Assembly (NCBI GenBank): GCA_026874595.1
Contig: CM049310.1
Location: forward strand, 86,715,056-86,779,055
Length of the DNA stretch: 64,000 bases
Direction: 5' to 3'
Source of the DNA: Sipunculus nudus
Taxonomy: Eukaryota > Annelida > Sipuncula > Golfingiida > Sipunculidae
The first letter of the stretch is position 1. Every line of letters begins with the position of its first letter. Below, piece after piece: positions 10,774 through 23,600 of the stretch. The notes beneath the pieces are model-generated. The model ran no database searches, was not told the origin of the DNA, and saw only the letters and a program-made list of their open reading frames with translations. The translations under genes and the position numbers were made by a program.

Positions 10774-12980
10774 TATCTATGGTTGTTAAAAATCATATTT
10801 ATTTCTGTTTGTCATCATTTATCAGTGTAATGTTTGCTTGTGGGAGGGGGTGGGGGATACATAAAGGCGAATATCACTTGTAAGGTAAGAGAATAGTCGT
10901 TTGACTGTGTAGTTTACCTTTCAATAAGATATGTCTTCCAAAAATAATTTGGAATGAAATGGATAATTCAGTATGCTTCACGGTTTCAGTCAGAGATTTC
11001 TTGCTATTACTTAATTGACCACCACAGTCCTTCGTTCCTTAAAGACACTTATTCACGTACCATGCAGGTATGTTTAACGTACATGAAGTATAGCTTTTTC
11101 TCCCTAAAATATTAGGGTATCTGTTAAAATTTCGTTCTAAAACGTTTGCTCACTCCTGTACACAATCGAAAATAAACATGTACCTGGCGCGATCAGAGGC
11201 ACAAAACAAACCACGCACGCCACCCGTTATCCGTATTGCGGTTGACAAATCAAAATTTTTCAAACCTCTAACCCATGTTTCTTCTGTGTTTATTCTCCCA
11301 TGTTTCTGCTGATAACGCAGTCTTGGACTGTTGTTACTCACACGCAGAAACAACAGGATATAATACGGGTGAATTTGAGAGAGTAAGTCCAGATTTGCTA
11401 GTAAACTTTTGTTTTCAACCAAAATTAACTAATTGCGTGAGATAATACACATATTGCAAATGTTTATGTACCTTTATTTACGATGTCATCCATTCTGCCT
11501 GACATTTTTATGCAGGGGTATAGTCAAAGTGGACAATCACTACACATGTTTAGCTTTTAAACCTTAATTACTTGGCATTCTGAGTATACCAATAGGGCTT
11601 ACTTTGACATCTTGACAGACTTTCTAACGTCGGAGGGGCAATACATATACACGTGTAAATAGATTATGGTCAGATCCTATGCGTTATCTATGGAAGTATA
11701 TATACCACACAAAAACCAGGTTAATAGACGTCCGTGTCATTGAATGCAAACCATCCAGTTAACTTTAAATACACCAATATCCTAACAATTAGAACAAACA
11801 AACAGACTCGTAATAAAAACCTTTAACATAAGGACGCTGATGGACGTGGTAACAAACATTTCCCAATTAAAAGTATTACTATTAATGCATATAATATGTA
11901 ATAAAATATTAGTCATGGTCAACCATCATCACCTTTTGTTCATTCTTTTGGTTTGACCCATTTGTGGCTCTGCACGTAGTAGTATATATGGAGCTATGCA
12001 CACACCCCTTACTTAACTAATCTAGCGGACGGAGCGCATAAAAAATGCTGCGCAGCGCTTGTTGTGACGCCTTGTGTTGGCTGCCTGTCCCAGTGTGCCC
12101 ACCGGTGGTAACACACGCGATTGTTTTGGCCAGCGATGTGCATGTATTATATCATCACTGCTGACCCCCGGTCACCTGGCCCATCCAGCTGAAAATGTAA
12201 CACATAAAAAATGCGGCTTCAGTTATGTTTACCTGGATGCACCCGTTCATCACTTTTGAAACCTTGCACTTAGCGTTCCGCTAATGGCTCGGAATGTTAA
12301 AGGATCCTCTGAACAAAAAACAAAGTAATCCAGCTAGATGACCTGGGTTTCCCCATGGATGTTACCCTGTCCTAACCCCCTGCAAATATCATCAAATTCC
12401 ACTCGCTTCATTTATAGTTAACTTAGTGACAGACAAACCAACCCGCCAACCAACGGTGATGAAGCAAGATATCTAGAGAAGCAGATATCGAAATATCCCT
12501 AATGACTTTGAGTTCCGTCGACAGAGGGCGTGTGATCAGATGCATTACGTAATTTGCCTTAAAGGATCTTGCCCCTGTATGAAGGTTGACATTGTTCATA
12601 AACAAATCACTTCATTGCATGTGGGCGCAAAACTTACACATTTTTGTAATTTTCTGTAGACATTTCCTATGGAACACTTCAAATAAGAACGCGGTCAACG
12701 GTTATGTCAAATTAATAGAATATATGCAGACAAAACCTAGATTGTGTATAAATGTTTATTTTTTGTCTTAGTCGTAAATACACTTTCTTTAGAGAATAAA
12801 TATATCATCTGCAATAGAAGCAGTTGCTTGTTTAGTCATGTAGCGCCATTTCGGTGCTCTGACATGAGATATTTATAGTCTCTTTCGAGTTCAGTTAATT
12901 CGGTAGACCAGGCCTAATATAATATAGCCTATTGAGTCGTGTATTAATTCAAGGTTACATATCATATACAGTATAAACTG
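10774..12980. other. Intergenic, no recognisable gene
   Basis: AT-rich sequence with scattered short open frames lacking domains. A small GC-rich palindromic patch (GCTGCGCAGCGC) lies near 12048-12059. Nothing else identifiable was seen. Confidence 0.45.
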
Positions 12981-12984
12981 TTGT

Positions 12985-13320
12985 TGAATTTCGCGATTTT
13001 CACCTATTCACTATTTCGCGAGGGCTACATTTTCGCGATCTCACCATACAATAACCCGCAGAGTATATATCAATTTTCCATGAATTTATTATTTTAAACT
13101 ATATATGTGCGAAATCGTCACAATTGAATAGGGGGCCAAGTATAAACATCGAACTAGTCGAAATTATCGTTTATTATTGGCTGTTAGTTTGAAAGATCTG
13201 ATATTATTTATAATCATATCTATCTTTTTCTTTCGACGATGGACATATATTCGCGGCGGTTTTATTTTCGCGATAATAACCGTTTCGCTAATATCGCGAA
13301 TTTGAAACACCTCGCGAACA
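12985..13320. repeat. TCGCGA-rich repeat, possible MITE
   Basis: Seven TTCGCGA/ATCGCGA/TCGCG sites occur within ~330 bp of otherwise AT-rich, CpG-poor DNA (near 12991, 13014, 13033, 13250, 13268, 13295 and 13311). They lie in both orientations, clustered at the two ends with an AT-rich middle. This layout suggests a short inverted-repeat element, but I could not define clean termini or a target duplication. Confidence 0.45.
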
Positions 13321-13324
13321 AAAA

Positions 13325-13980
13325 GGCAACCATATAGTATCTGAAGAAATAATTACATAATTAATTAGATAATTAATACACATTTTTTTATTTGGTCTTT
13401 ATTACAAAGTAGTTTTAATATCACCATTAATTTCTTTCTTTAAACAATAACCACCGTATAATATCACTTTTCCCCCTAATGTTTTAAGAAATCCTTCTGT
13501 TGCAGTTCAGTTAGATCCAACATAAAAAAGAGAAGAATAGCATAATTAATGTTCATTTATATATGTAACTCTTAAGTTACAGGTGTTCATATTTAATGTG
13601 CTTCCTGCTCTAATTCGTTGTTGTAAAAAGTGCGGAAGAGTTATACAAATTATTTTTTTTGGCAAATATATTTAACATTCTTTAATTTGTAATATTAATT
13701 AAGATTAATGTAAAATATTCCTGTACATCATTGCCAATACACCATACGTCCCCTTTGCTTCATTAATTAGCTAATTCTACAACATATTTCTCAACTTTCG
13801 AGTACAAATTTATACAGGCATTGCTCAACAAATGCATTTTTTTAAAGCTAACCCTGTAATAGCATTTAGAGCTAATGAAACGACCAGGAACTACATAAAA
13901 AGATTATATAAAATATATATTTTCAATAAAGGCTTCTGTTGACAAGTTTGTAATTGCGATCGAGCAGCTTACAAAGATGT
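13325..13980. other. Intergenic, no recognisable gene
   Basis: Very AT-rich sequence with no coding or mobile-element signature recognised. Confidence 0.45.
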
Positions 13981-13982
13981 AT

Positions 13983-14171
13983 TTAAGTTTTATAGCAGAC
14001 GAAAGAGCAACCAGTGACCCGCCCATATCGGATGTCTAAAGAAAGCAACATCGTGTAGTCGGAAGATTTCAGGTACAAATGGTTTGTTTCTTGACGCGCG
14101 GCCCCGCATGTTATTTTACCCAGTGAGAGGAACAAAGTGAAGGCTATAGTGACGGGGATGAGGTGTTTCAT
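13983..14171 (-). CDS. Short open frame with signal-peptide-like N-terminus (uncertain)
   Basis: A 62-codon frame. Its N-terminus MKHLIPVTIAFTLFLSLG is a good hydrophobic signal sequence followed by a plausible cleavage region (TCGAA). The remainder is short, has three further cysteines (two near the C-terminus) and no recognised domain. It lies head-to-head with the probable Smoothened leader exon across a CpG-rich stretch. It could be a small secreted peptide, the first exon of a minus-strand gene, or chance. Confidence 0.22.
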   Translation of the reverse strand: MKHLIPVTIAFTLFLSLGKITCGAARQETNHLYLKSSDYTMLLSLDIRYGRVTGCSFVCYKT

Positions 14172-14179
14172 GGGTCACA

Positions 14180-14440
14180 TCACATTTGGGATAAGGGGTC
14201 CGCGCATCTGCAGACAGCGCTATTCAACTCGCGCGACGGAGGGCTGTTGAATGAATGTACACTGTACAAGGGTGGAAAGCTCGCCATATCATGTTAGGTT
14301 AAGCCGTCATGAAATTCTATCCTGCGCCGCGGGCCTTTCTGCCAGATTCTCCGCTGAACTGGGCCAGCTAGAGTCAGCTAGACTGTGAACTGCTGGGCGA
14401 CGTCGCCCTCGTACTACAACTGATGCGTAAGAGAATTACG
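14180..14440. promoter_or_regulatory. CpG-rich candidate promoter of Smoothened
   Basis: GC- and CpG-dense sequence (for example GCGCGACGGAGGG and CCTGCGCCGCGGGCC) in an AT-rich neighbourhood. It lies just upstream of a probable leader exon with a strong donor at 14548. It could also serve the divergent minus-strand frame. No TATA box was identified. The extent is approximate. Confidence 0.45.
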
Positions 14441-14548
14441 CGAAGCTTACTTTTACTGATACAAGGCACACATGGTTTACCGGGAGATTTTATTGACTGA
14501 ACAAGAAGATGTAACTGCTGCCTTCAAACTTGCCTGCTGCCATTGCTG
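14441..14548 (+). other. Probable non-coding leader exon of Smoothened
   Basis: A strong donor, TTGCTG|GTAAGT, at 14548/14549 has its natural partner in the acceptor TTTCTCTTGCAG at 17164, 25 bases before the Smoothened start codon. The exon's 5' end is unknown. The pairing rests only on splice-site quality and position. Confidence 0.4.
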
Positions 14549-15969
14549 GTAAGTTCAGGCAGTACAGCTTGCTTGTTGCTGCTCTGTAAGTAACAATCGC
14601 GTACATCTGTAAGAAACTATCCCCAGTTTTGTCTGTGTAGCTTGGAGCGCATGTTTTTGGTGTTAATAACATGGTTTGTCAATATATGGCCGGTGACTGA
14701 ATTAGCAGGTGCCGTTATTTGTAACCTAGTTGAGGAATCGTCATCTCTCAGTGTTCTTTTACTGTATATATGTAATCTGCAGTGATAGATATCTGAGGTA
14801 CAGTGATAAAAAGTTGGCCAGTCGTATTTTCTTTGTTTCACACTTGTAGGCCACAGTGTAGCTTTGTAGCTCATAGCCATGGCAACTAGCCCTTTCCTGT
14901 GACTGATGGAGTGTGTGTTGGATGGGATGTCTGTATGGGCGAGGTACGGGCATAAATACTTTAGCTTGATTAACGTTCAATGGTAGTACATATTTCATTT
15001 TCAATGTGTGTGTATGTGTACATATATGTATTTAAACACATGTCAAATTTTAATGATACTACATATTTCAGTTACTCTATGAAGGCATACATACAAACAA
15101 AACAAACAAACAAATGCTTTATTCCGGAAATGAAGGCCACAGGCCCATAGTTCCAAATATATGTGAATTTAAAGTCAATAAAAAAATAAATATAACAACA
15201 TGTATCAGTATTGCTTAGATGTTACATATATATATGTTATTATAATCATGACTTACAATAATTTTGAAAAAAAATAAAGTAAAATTTTACAAGAAAGTGC
15301 AATCCATTCATTCTGTGCAATTTTCTAATATGCATTTTATAACTGACCTGAAAAAAAATAATAAATTGAATACCTGGTTAAATATTTTGTTAACTTTGCT
15401 TTTAATGTCTACATAACTTTTCCTCTGACTCATCTTAACACATCTTAAAAAACAGATGTGTACTAAACTGATATTGTAATTAATAATAATAATAATATCA
15501 TCAACACCAACAACAATAAAGATAATATTAATTCATATCAGTTGAAGTGAAGAAAACAGAGAGAGCCATATTTTGTAGAACTGTGTAATGTCGGAGTAAA
15601 TCTGACAATTTACAGAGACCCTTGATCCATTAAATTATTATTAAAATAGACATCATAATTGATACCCATAGCCATAAATGAAATACTTTGACTAATATGT
15701 GTATCATGGATGAGAGGTCAAGCTGGCACTTGCATGTAATTCCTGGTAGCTGTATATTAAACCTGACATTAGCACCTGGCCATAACACTCTGATCAGATT
15801 ACTCTGTGATGCAATTCATGACTTGTATCTATTTTAATTTTTAAATGTCAATCTAAGAGAGAGAAAGAGTGTGTTAGAGCAAGAAAAAGTAAATATATCA
15901 CAGAGAAAGAAAGAATGTGAGGGAGAGACTGTCATTATGTTTGAGAGTGAGAGAGAAAGAAAGAGAAGA

Positions 15970-16017
<48 letters not shown>

Positions 16018-17164
16018 AGAGAGGATTGGGATTCTACAGGTCACAGGTACCCATTATCAGTACTTACAACAATGGGATGGACAAACAGTTAAATTTACTT
16101 TAATCCAATGTTCCTTTTAACTGCTTAAAACCAGTGGCTGTGCCCAGTTGAACTTAGAAATGTCAGACACATATTAAAGATTGGTGTCCAGATGTTAATT
16201 TTTTATTTTCCTGTATAAACACCTTCTGCTCTGAGGGTAATCACATTGTATTACAGTGTTGCTCCCTAGAAGCTGATTGGTTATATATTGGGTAAATGAC
16301 ATCACCACCTGTGGAACTATTCTCACATCACAAACAAGATATACCTGGTGGAATAACCAAGGGGGTGAAGATAGGGGCATGCCATTTGAGATGCATTTTG
16401 CCATCCCCAGGAAATATTACATTTCCATAATTCCATTATGCATCATATGCTTATTGCAAAAGCAGCAAAAATTTCTCAAAAGGAGGTCATGATTTCACTC
16501 ATGTTCTTTATTTGCTTGTTTGCATTTCTGGCATATGTTCATATCAGATATCTGAACAGGCCTCTTTGAACCAATTACAATGCAGTAATCATTACGGAAT
16601 GCATGCATGGGTATGTGTTTTGGTGTGGGTTTGGATAAAGGGGGAGATCCAGTATGATTGTCATTGTTAATATTTTCAATTACTCTCACACACTGCCACC
16701 TACATTCAGCTGATTTTGACACTAACAGATCAAAGCATTGGAATGCTGGTCCATTTGTCTTGGTGGAGGTCTGCTCTCCATGAGTGCCATTCTAGTTTTA
16801 AGTATAATTTGGAATTGAAATAGACAAATAGTTTCCCTCTGAGGCTCATCCTCACCTTTCATCCTCCTTCTCCCCCCCCACCCACCAGTGGATGATCTGT
16901 CCCCACTCTGTTAGTGCCCCCCCCCCTCCCTGGGTAAATGATGTGCCTCCTTGGTATCCCTCCCTGCACCACCAGTGTCATGGTGTTTCACCCCCTTAAT
17001 GTCCTTGGTGGATATTTTACCCTCCCCCTTCCCTTTTGGTGCCCTTCTTCCCCCCACCCCCTGGTAGATTACCAGTATTTGGGCTCTACATGTAGTTTAT
17101 TCAACAGCTTTAGAGATAAAAACATTTTTTTCTATAATACATACTTATATTATTTCTCTTGCAG
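14549..17164 (+). other. Putative intron 1 of Smoothened
   Basis: 2.6 kb. It holds a (GT)n tract at 15973-16011 and a C/T-rich run at 16860-17070 close to the acceptor. Only short open frames without domains are present. No other gene was recognised. Confidence 0.45.
15973..16011. repeat. (GT)n microsatellite
   Basis: About 39 bases of uninterrupted GT preceded by a purine-rich GAGA tract (15855-15972). Confidence 0.97.
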
Positions 17165-17173
17165 ATTCAATAA

Positions 17174-17185
17174 ATGATGAGTTAA
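17174..17185 (+). promoter_or_regulatory. Minimal upstream ORF before the Smoothened start
   Basis: ATG ATG AGT TAA lies three bases before the Smoothened ATG at 17189 and in the same frame. Ribosomes starting at either upstream ATG would stop almost at the main start, so this may lower or reshape initiation. It lies inside the mature leader if the acceptor is at 17164. Confidence 0.45.
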
Positions 17186-17188
17186 CAC

Positions 17189-17659
17189 ATGTCAATCGGC
17201 ATGATGAGACTCCTCCCAGCCTTCCCAGCATCCTTTGTGGTTCTGCATATCATTCTGGAACATGTCAGTGATCTCGTTGATGCAAATGTTACAACTGCAG
17301 GACAATGTTACATGGCAGCATCTTGTGTACCCGTGGCAAAACGTGAATGTTTTGGTGCGACATTACCATACCGTTACACATCCACAGTGCTTGCGACTGA
17401 TTCTGGTACACTTGATGAAGTAGAGAGGAACTTGGAATTATGGGAACAGTTACAGTTTGTACCTCAGTGCTGGGAGAGAGTACAGCCTCTTTTATGCAGT
17501 GTGTATATGCCCCCATGTAACGCCCACTATCAGAATATCAGCCTGCCGAGTAAAGAGCTGTGTGATGTGGCACGGGGTCCATGTAAAATTGTTGCATCCA
17601 CGACAGGATGGCCTGAGTTTCTGCAGTGTGATCAGCCTCATTTTCAGACCACCTGTAAG
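17189..17659 (+). CDS. smo: Smoothened coding exon 2: signal peptide and cysteine-rich domain
   Basis: Residues 1-157. A hydrophobic signal sequence (residues ~5-25) precedes the Frizzled/Smoothened cysteine-rich domain, the sterol-binding ectodomain. Hallmarks are CFGATLPYRYTS, a conserved WEQLQFVPQCWE, CSVYMPPC and the closing GPCKIV..TGWPEFLQC. The frame closes at TAA 17183-17185 just upstream, so 17189 is the first usable ATG. Donor TGTAAG|GTATGG, phase 0. Confidence 0.95.
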
Positions 17660-20600
17660 GTATGGGACAAAACAGTGCATTACCCGTCTTTATTCTCACA
17701 TTTTCAACTATAATACACTTGGAAAAGTACATGATTCTGCTTAGTGAAAAATGTCTACTGATCCACAAGTTTATCCCAGTCTCCCCCAGAATGTGATGAG
17801 AGCCTGTATACCATGGTTACACAAAAGTCCTTTAAAATTAAAATTTTTGTAGTCATACTACAGAGAAAAAAATTACAGTAAAGTAGAACAAACTATCAAG
17901 GACATACTCCTACCAGGGCAAAGTAAAGCCAAATGGATCGGCCCCTTTTCCTATTTATAAATCAAAATTTGAAGGAGACTTCCAATGCCTCTGTTCATTC
18001 CTTTCACAAATTTTCAAGGAAATTGGTTAAAAAATTTTGAATATTCCTGAAAGAGAACAATTCATCCCTGGCAGAGCTATAAGAACCACTAAAACCCTTT
18101 TCAAATTATTTTGTTGTTTGGTGATAAGCTAATAATATGTACAAATCAGTAATCATATTGATTCTTGCTGGAGCCATCAATAATCATATTGATTATTGTC
18201 AGAGCTATCAGTAAACATATTGATTCTTGGTTGAGCCAACAACAACTGCATTCATTCCTGTTAGAGCCATCAATAATCATTTTAATTGTCAGAGCCATTA
18301 TAGTCATCATTATTAAATCAGTGCGACAGTATATCACATCATCTGTTTTATTTATCTTACATATGTGATTGTGTGATTAAGAATAACTCAACATGTGCCC
18401 ACTTGCCCAATATTAAATACTATTTAAGATTTCATGTAATATGACAAAGATCTTATGTATAGCTGTCTTCAGCTCTCCCTGTGCCAAGTATATAGCCAAA
18501 AAGCCCCTGGCTGAAAACCATGGTTCTTTCATGTCAAATGAGCTGTAAATAGACAGGGTCTTTCTTTTATTGATGACGCGGCACATTCCATAACCTGGCT
18601 CTGATAATCAGAGGACTATTAGATGGAAGACATAAAGGTCAGCTGCCAGGCATATAGACTAAGTATTGATGGCTGGTATTTCTATCTGTCGTCTTTCTAA
18701 TTGCTATACAAGAATATATTATGCAAATTTGCTGTGATAAAAAAAGATCAAATAAAGGTCAACGCTGCATGGAGTAAAAACATATTTTATATATGTTTCT
18801 GCACTTTTCCTTCTAAATGTCACTGAATACTGACAGGTGTCTGAATTGCCTGAGGTTCTCGGATCAATTCAGTATGCTCCTCATACACTTATCATTCATC
18901 CCTGATCTCTTTTTATGTAACCGCTGCTTTATATAGCAAGATTCTCTGGGTTCAACCACCAGGGTTGGCATAGGACAAAGAATTGTAATCAGACCAATGA
19001 GAGGGAGGTATCACACTGTGCACCCAGCTCCAAATTTAAAACATGCGACAACCGCTGATTACACTGGTAATATATATTATTACACATACATCAAAACACC
19101 AGTTCTAATCGGTTTGATTCTTGACCCTGAGCCAGAACGGGTGTTATCAGATCAATGAGAATGGGTGTCACATGTTTAAAATTTGGAGCTGGATGAATAA
19201 TGCAATACCCCCACCTCATTGGTCTGATCACTCTTCTGTGCTCTGTGCCAGCCCTGGTGGTTTAACCCAGAGAATCTTGTTTTAAAAGCAGCGATTAAAA
19301 GAAAGAGATAGTATCAGCTTAGATATAGTATCCTCAAAACTCTTTGGCGGACACAAATTTAAAGATGACTTTTGGCCAGTAACTCAGGTGGTCTTATGAC
19401 ACGGGTGTCACTGTAGATACCTTTCAAAAAGGTTATTGCATCTTTTATTTTTATTTATTTGCAGCAGGAGACAAAACCCTTAAAGTTCAACAAAACAGGC
19501 AGTTGCTTACGCCCCCTGGTGGCCACTGAAAAGAAAGAGAGTTGGTTCCCAGAAGTTGATGGGTGTGGTGTGCAGTGTCAGAATCCATACTTCACATCTG
19601 ACGAACATGACCATGTACACACGCTGGTTGGAGTGTGTGTCTCACTTTGTATATTATGTAATCTTTTTACTGTGGTGAGTGATGCAAAATAACAAATAAC
19701 TAGCTATTGATCAAAGTATTAAGTCAGTGTAAAAAACTTAAAGGGGCCTATTCTGATATCTGGCATCTATTAACTAAGGATAATCCCTTGGATCTTTTAC
19801 AAAAATAGACCAAGAGTTAAAAATAGCAGTGTTGTGGGGACATCTTAGCATAACTAGGTTCAAGGAGCAGAGCCTAGGAGCTGTGGTGGTTAGGTCTGCA
19901 GCTCTTATTTGGTTAGAGCCATCAATAATTATATTGTTCAACTTGAATCTGTTGATATACCAATATTTTTTGCCACTCTGATTATAAATAGTCACTTTGT
20001 TAATACTGAATAATCCTCAAATATTCATTTGTTACCTTTCTAACATTTTCATTGAAAAAATTTTTTTTTATCTAAATAAGGGAACATACTTTGGAGCTTG
20101 GGAATGAAAAATGACCAAGTGTACCTTTAAAAAAAGACTTTCTGATTAACAACATATCTGATAAACTTCACAACAAAACCTTTTTACAGAAAATACACTT
20201 ACAGTATACAATTATGAGCAAATTACTTTCATGTAATAATTATTATAAAATTGATAATTATTTTATACTGTAATGAACAACAACAAAAATAAATGTTTTC
20301 CTGATAAGATAACGTCACCGTCAAAAGTTGACATATCATTATTATTCTGTTTCAGTTAACATTCCTGATTGATTGGTCCAATGCAAATCGCTATCCGGCA
20401 CTAGTGCTGTTTTTTATCAATCTGTGCTATCTGATTGGCTCCTTTGGCTGGCTGGCCCAGTTCTTTCCTGGAGCCAGGCATGACATCATTTGTCGTAAAG
20501 ATGGAAGTGCCAGAAGATGGGAGCCCCAGCTGGGGTATGTATAAAACAACATATAAAAACATTCAGAAAGTTTATATATTTGGTGAAATGTTTAGCTACT

Positions 20601-23600
20601 TCATGTAGAAGGAACAACCTAAAGCCTCACCCCCATATGTATGTATGAGAATGTCAATATTTTCATCATTTTTGTCAACCCTCATGGCCTACAAGTATGC
20701 TGTCACTTGATGTAAACCAGGCCAATCATTAGTATTTTTAGTATATTTCATAACAGCACCTACCATGTGTGAGAAAATTTGTTTTAACTCAGCATATTGG
20801 TAAATCCCTCCGCATGTTTGATGAATTTCTGATGGTATGAATACAAGCATGGCTCGCACAGGTTATTGGATGGCAGCCAATGTGTACATGATACAGGAAA
20901 TGACCTGTTACCATAGAGAAGGATTTTAGTTTGGTTTGTGAGTTGATATGCATTCGGAAATTGTGTTAATTCATTATTTGTAGCCTGATGTTAAGATTAT
21001 CAACTGTTTACACCAATATCAATGCAGCATGATTGATGACCAATCATTGTTGTGCCAATCGTATGGCCTCCTAGTGGAAGCAATAATGGACACTGCATGG
21101 TGGCCATGTTATAGAGGTTACTTTCTTTAGTTGACAGGTGTCAATAAGCAGAGGTTTGCTTGTACTTGCATAATACCTGAAATAGACAAAAAGTAGGAAT
21201 GAATATCTAACAAAACTATCACAAGTCAAGGTGGTGCTGTTTTAATATTATTATACATTATTTTATCATGCTTATTATATTTTATATTGAATTGTTTTAT
21301 TAATTTATTGAGATGTTTCATTAAACTGTATTATTTCAGTGCATAAAAATATGTTTTGCCATCATTGATCAGATCTGGGGAGAGTCCCTCGTGCACAATT
21401 GTGTTCATTGTCATCTACTACTTCACGATGGCGGGAATGATGTGGTTCATCATTCTCACCTACTGCTGGAATCTCATGTTCCGAGCTATCGGAGTGCCAC
21501 GAGATGCGATCGTGAGGAAGAAGGCCTACTTCCACATGGTGGCGTGGACTGTCCCTTTGGTCCTCACCATCGTGTGTCTAGCTTTACAGGAGGTAAATCA
21601 GCCAGGTTATTTTCATAGTTTTCTTTATTTTTGTATTACATGTTTATAAATATTGCATGAAATTAAAAAATGTGTGAGTTGATAATATAAGGCCTGAAAA
21701 CAGATACATCATAAAGATATCAGTATGAAAATCTTTATAATAATTGGAAACTCCTTGTCTATGGCTCAGATATATGTAGTAATAATATATATTATGATAA
21801 TTACCATTATGTCTTTTCAGATATATGCATACTTCAAAGAAACCATAGATTTAGTGTATATGTTTATATAATTATCCAAAGTGTAGATTTTATAAATCAT
21901 ACCTTAAGCATTATTTAAAAAAATCTATATACTTGATGTGCATTCTTAAGAAATGTTCTAAGATAATGCATCTATGTATACATACAGTAAATATGAATGA
22001 TTAATTTGAACAATTATATATGATTTATTCAACAATTATTGAACTCATAAACCAGTGAAATAAACCAGCTGATGTTGAATGAACAAACAAAAAAAGGATC
22101 GTATTTTGGGTGTTTACATTTTTTATTGGTATTTACTGGTACATAAAATTACCTTTACTGGGTTTGTTTGCAGATAGAGAGTGACTCGCTTAGCGGAGTC
22201 TGTTTTGTGGCATACACTCACCGTATTTACCGAAGTGTGTTCATACTAATACCAGTTGCCATGGTGATGTTGGTGGGCCTGTACTTTATGGGCAGAGGTA
22301 TGTTAGTCTAATTAAAATCTGGTCTCACATATTTGGGTTAATCATTGTAAGTTGGAAGCAAAAAACACAATAAACATACAAGTACAAAACTAGATGTGTG
22401 TAGTCACGTTGCTACCTAGATACCCCTACCAGAATCCCCTTGGACCCCTTTCACACAGCAAATGTAAATTTTTATTTGGCCATACCATTTTGAATCCAGC
22501 TTGGTGGTATCAAATGTTTTTAGTGCAAATCTGATCTGTTAAAGTGCTGTGTGAATGCTCAATTAACATTCAGAATTGTTCAGACTAGTTTTATCCCCAG
22601 ACAAAGTCGGGGGATACTATGTTTTCATACTGGTCCCGCGCTGCCGCCGCATATAATTCTTGTTGGCGCGATAACTCAAAAAATATTTCACGGATCTTTG
22701 CCAAACTTGGTATATGTATAGATATGGGTGAGAGGATTTAAAAATGAGGTCATGGCCTTCAGTAGGAGAGTGTCCTTTACCTTTAATATTGCCATATATG
22801 GTGAAAATTACACAAAATCATTAATATCTCAATAAGGGATGCATGGATTGGTCCAAAAATCAACTTGATCAAAGATCTTGGATATTATTGTCATGTACCG
22901 GAAACAGGTGGCGCCACCTGTTATTCTTTTACTAATGTTTTTGTGCCGTTTAATACCCCATCATTGTCACTTAACAGTACTGTGTGCATTATAAGTCAAA
23001 AACTAATGGACAGATTTCTTTTTTTATGCATATACATAGATATGGGTTATGGGATGATATTTTTTTTAAATTGGGGTCATGACCTTTCCTATGAGAGTGG
23101 CATTGACCTTGAATATTGCCATATATGGTGAAAATCACACAAAATCATTAATATCTCAATAAGGGATGCATGGATTGGTCCAAAAATCAACTTGACCAAA
23201 GATCTTGGATAGTAATGTCATATACCGGAAACAGGTGGCGCCACCTGTTATTCTTTTACTTGTTTTCGTGCCGTTTAATACCCCTATCATTGCTACTTAA
23301 CAGTACTGTGAGCATTATAAGTCAAAAACTATCGGACAGATTTCTTTCCTATTATGCATATACATAGACATGGGTTAGGGGATGATGTATATTGAAATTC
23401 GGGTCATGACCTTTTCTATGAGAGTGACCTTTTCTATGAGTGTGGTCTGATATTAATTGTTGCTGAAGATGGGGGGCCTATTCTTAAAGGGGGGGGATTA
23501 ATTGTTTAGGGATACTATGGCACCTGCGGTGCCAAGAAATATCTAGTTTTGAAACATATATTCAGTCACTGCACTAGCTCTAATGTTTGTGGTGGGATAT

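Larger units (their letters stand above)
17660..19464 (+). other. Smoothened intron 2
   Basis: It contains a ~35-bp minisatellite (18150-18310) and a foldback MITE (18919-19297), both listed separately. The acceptor is GCAGCAG at 19461-19467, a NAGNAG site that could yield a one-glutamine length variant. Confidence 0.8.

Noticed and set aside
21339-21372. Alternative Smoothened exon 5 acceptor TTATTTCAG at 21339
   Set aside because: Using it introduces a stop two codons later; the weaker GATCAG acceptor keeps frame and conserved residues.
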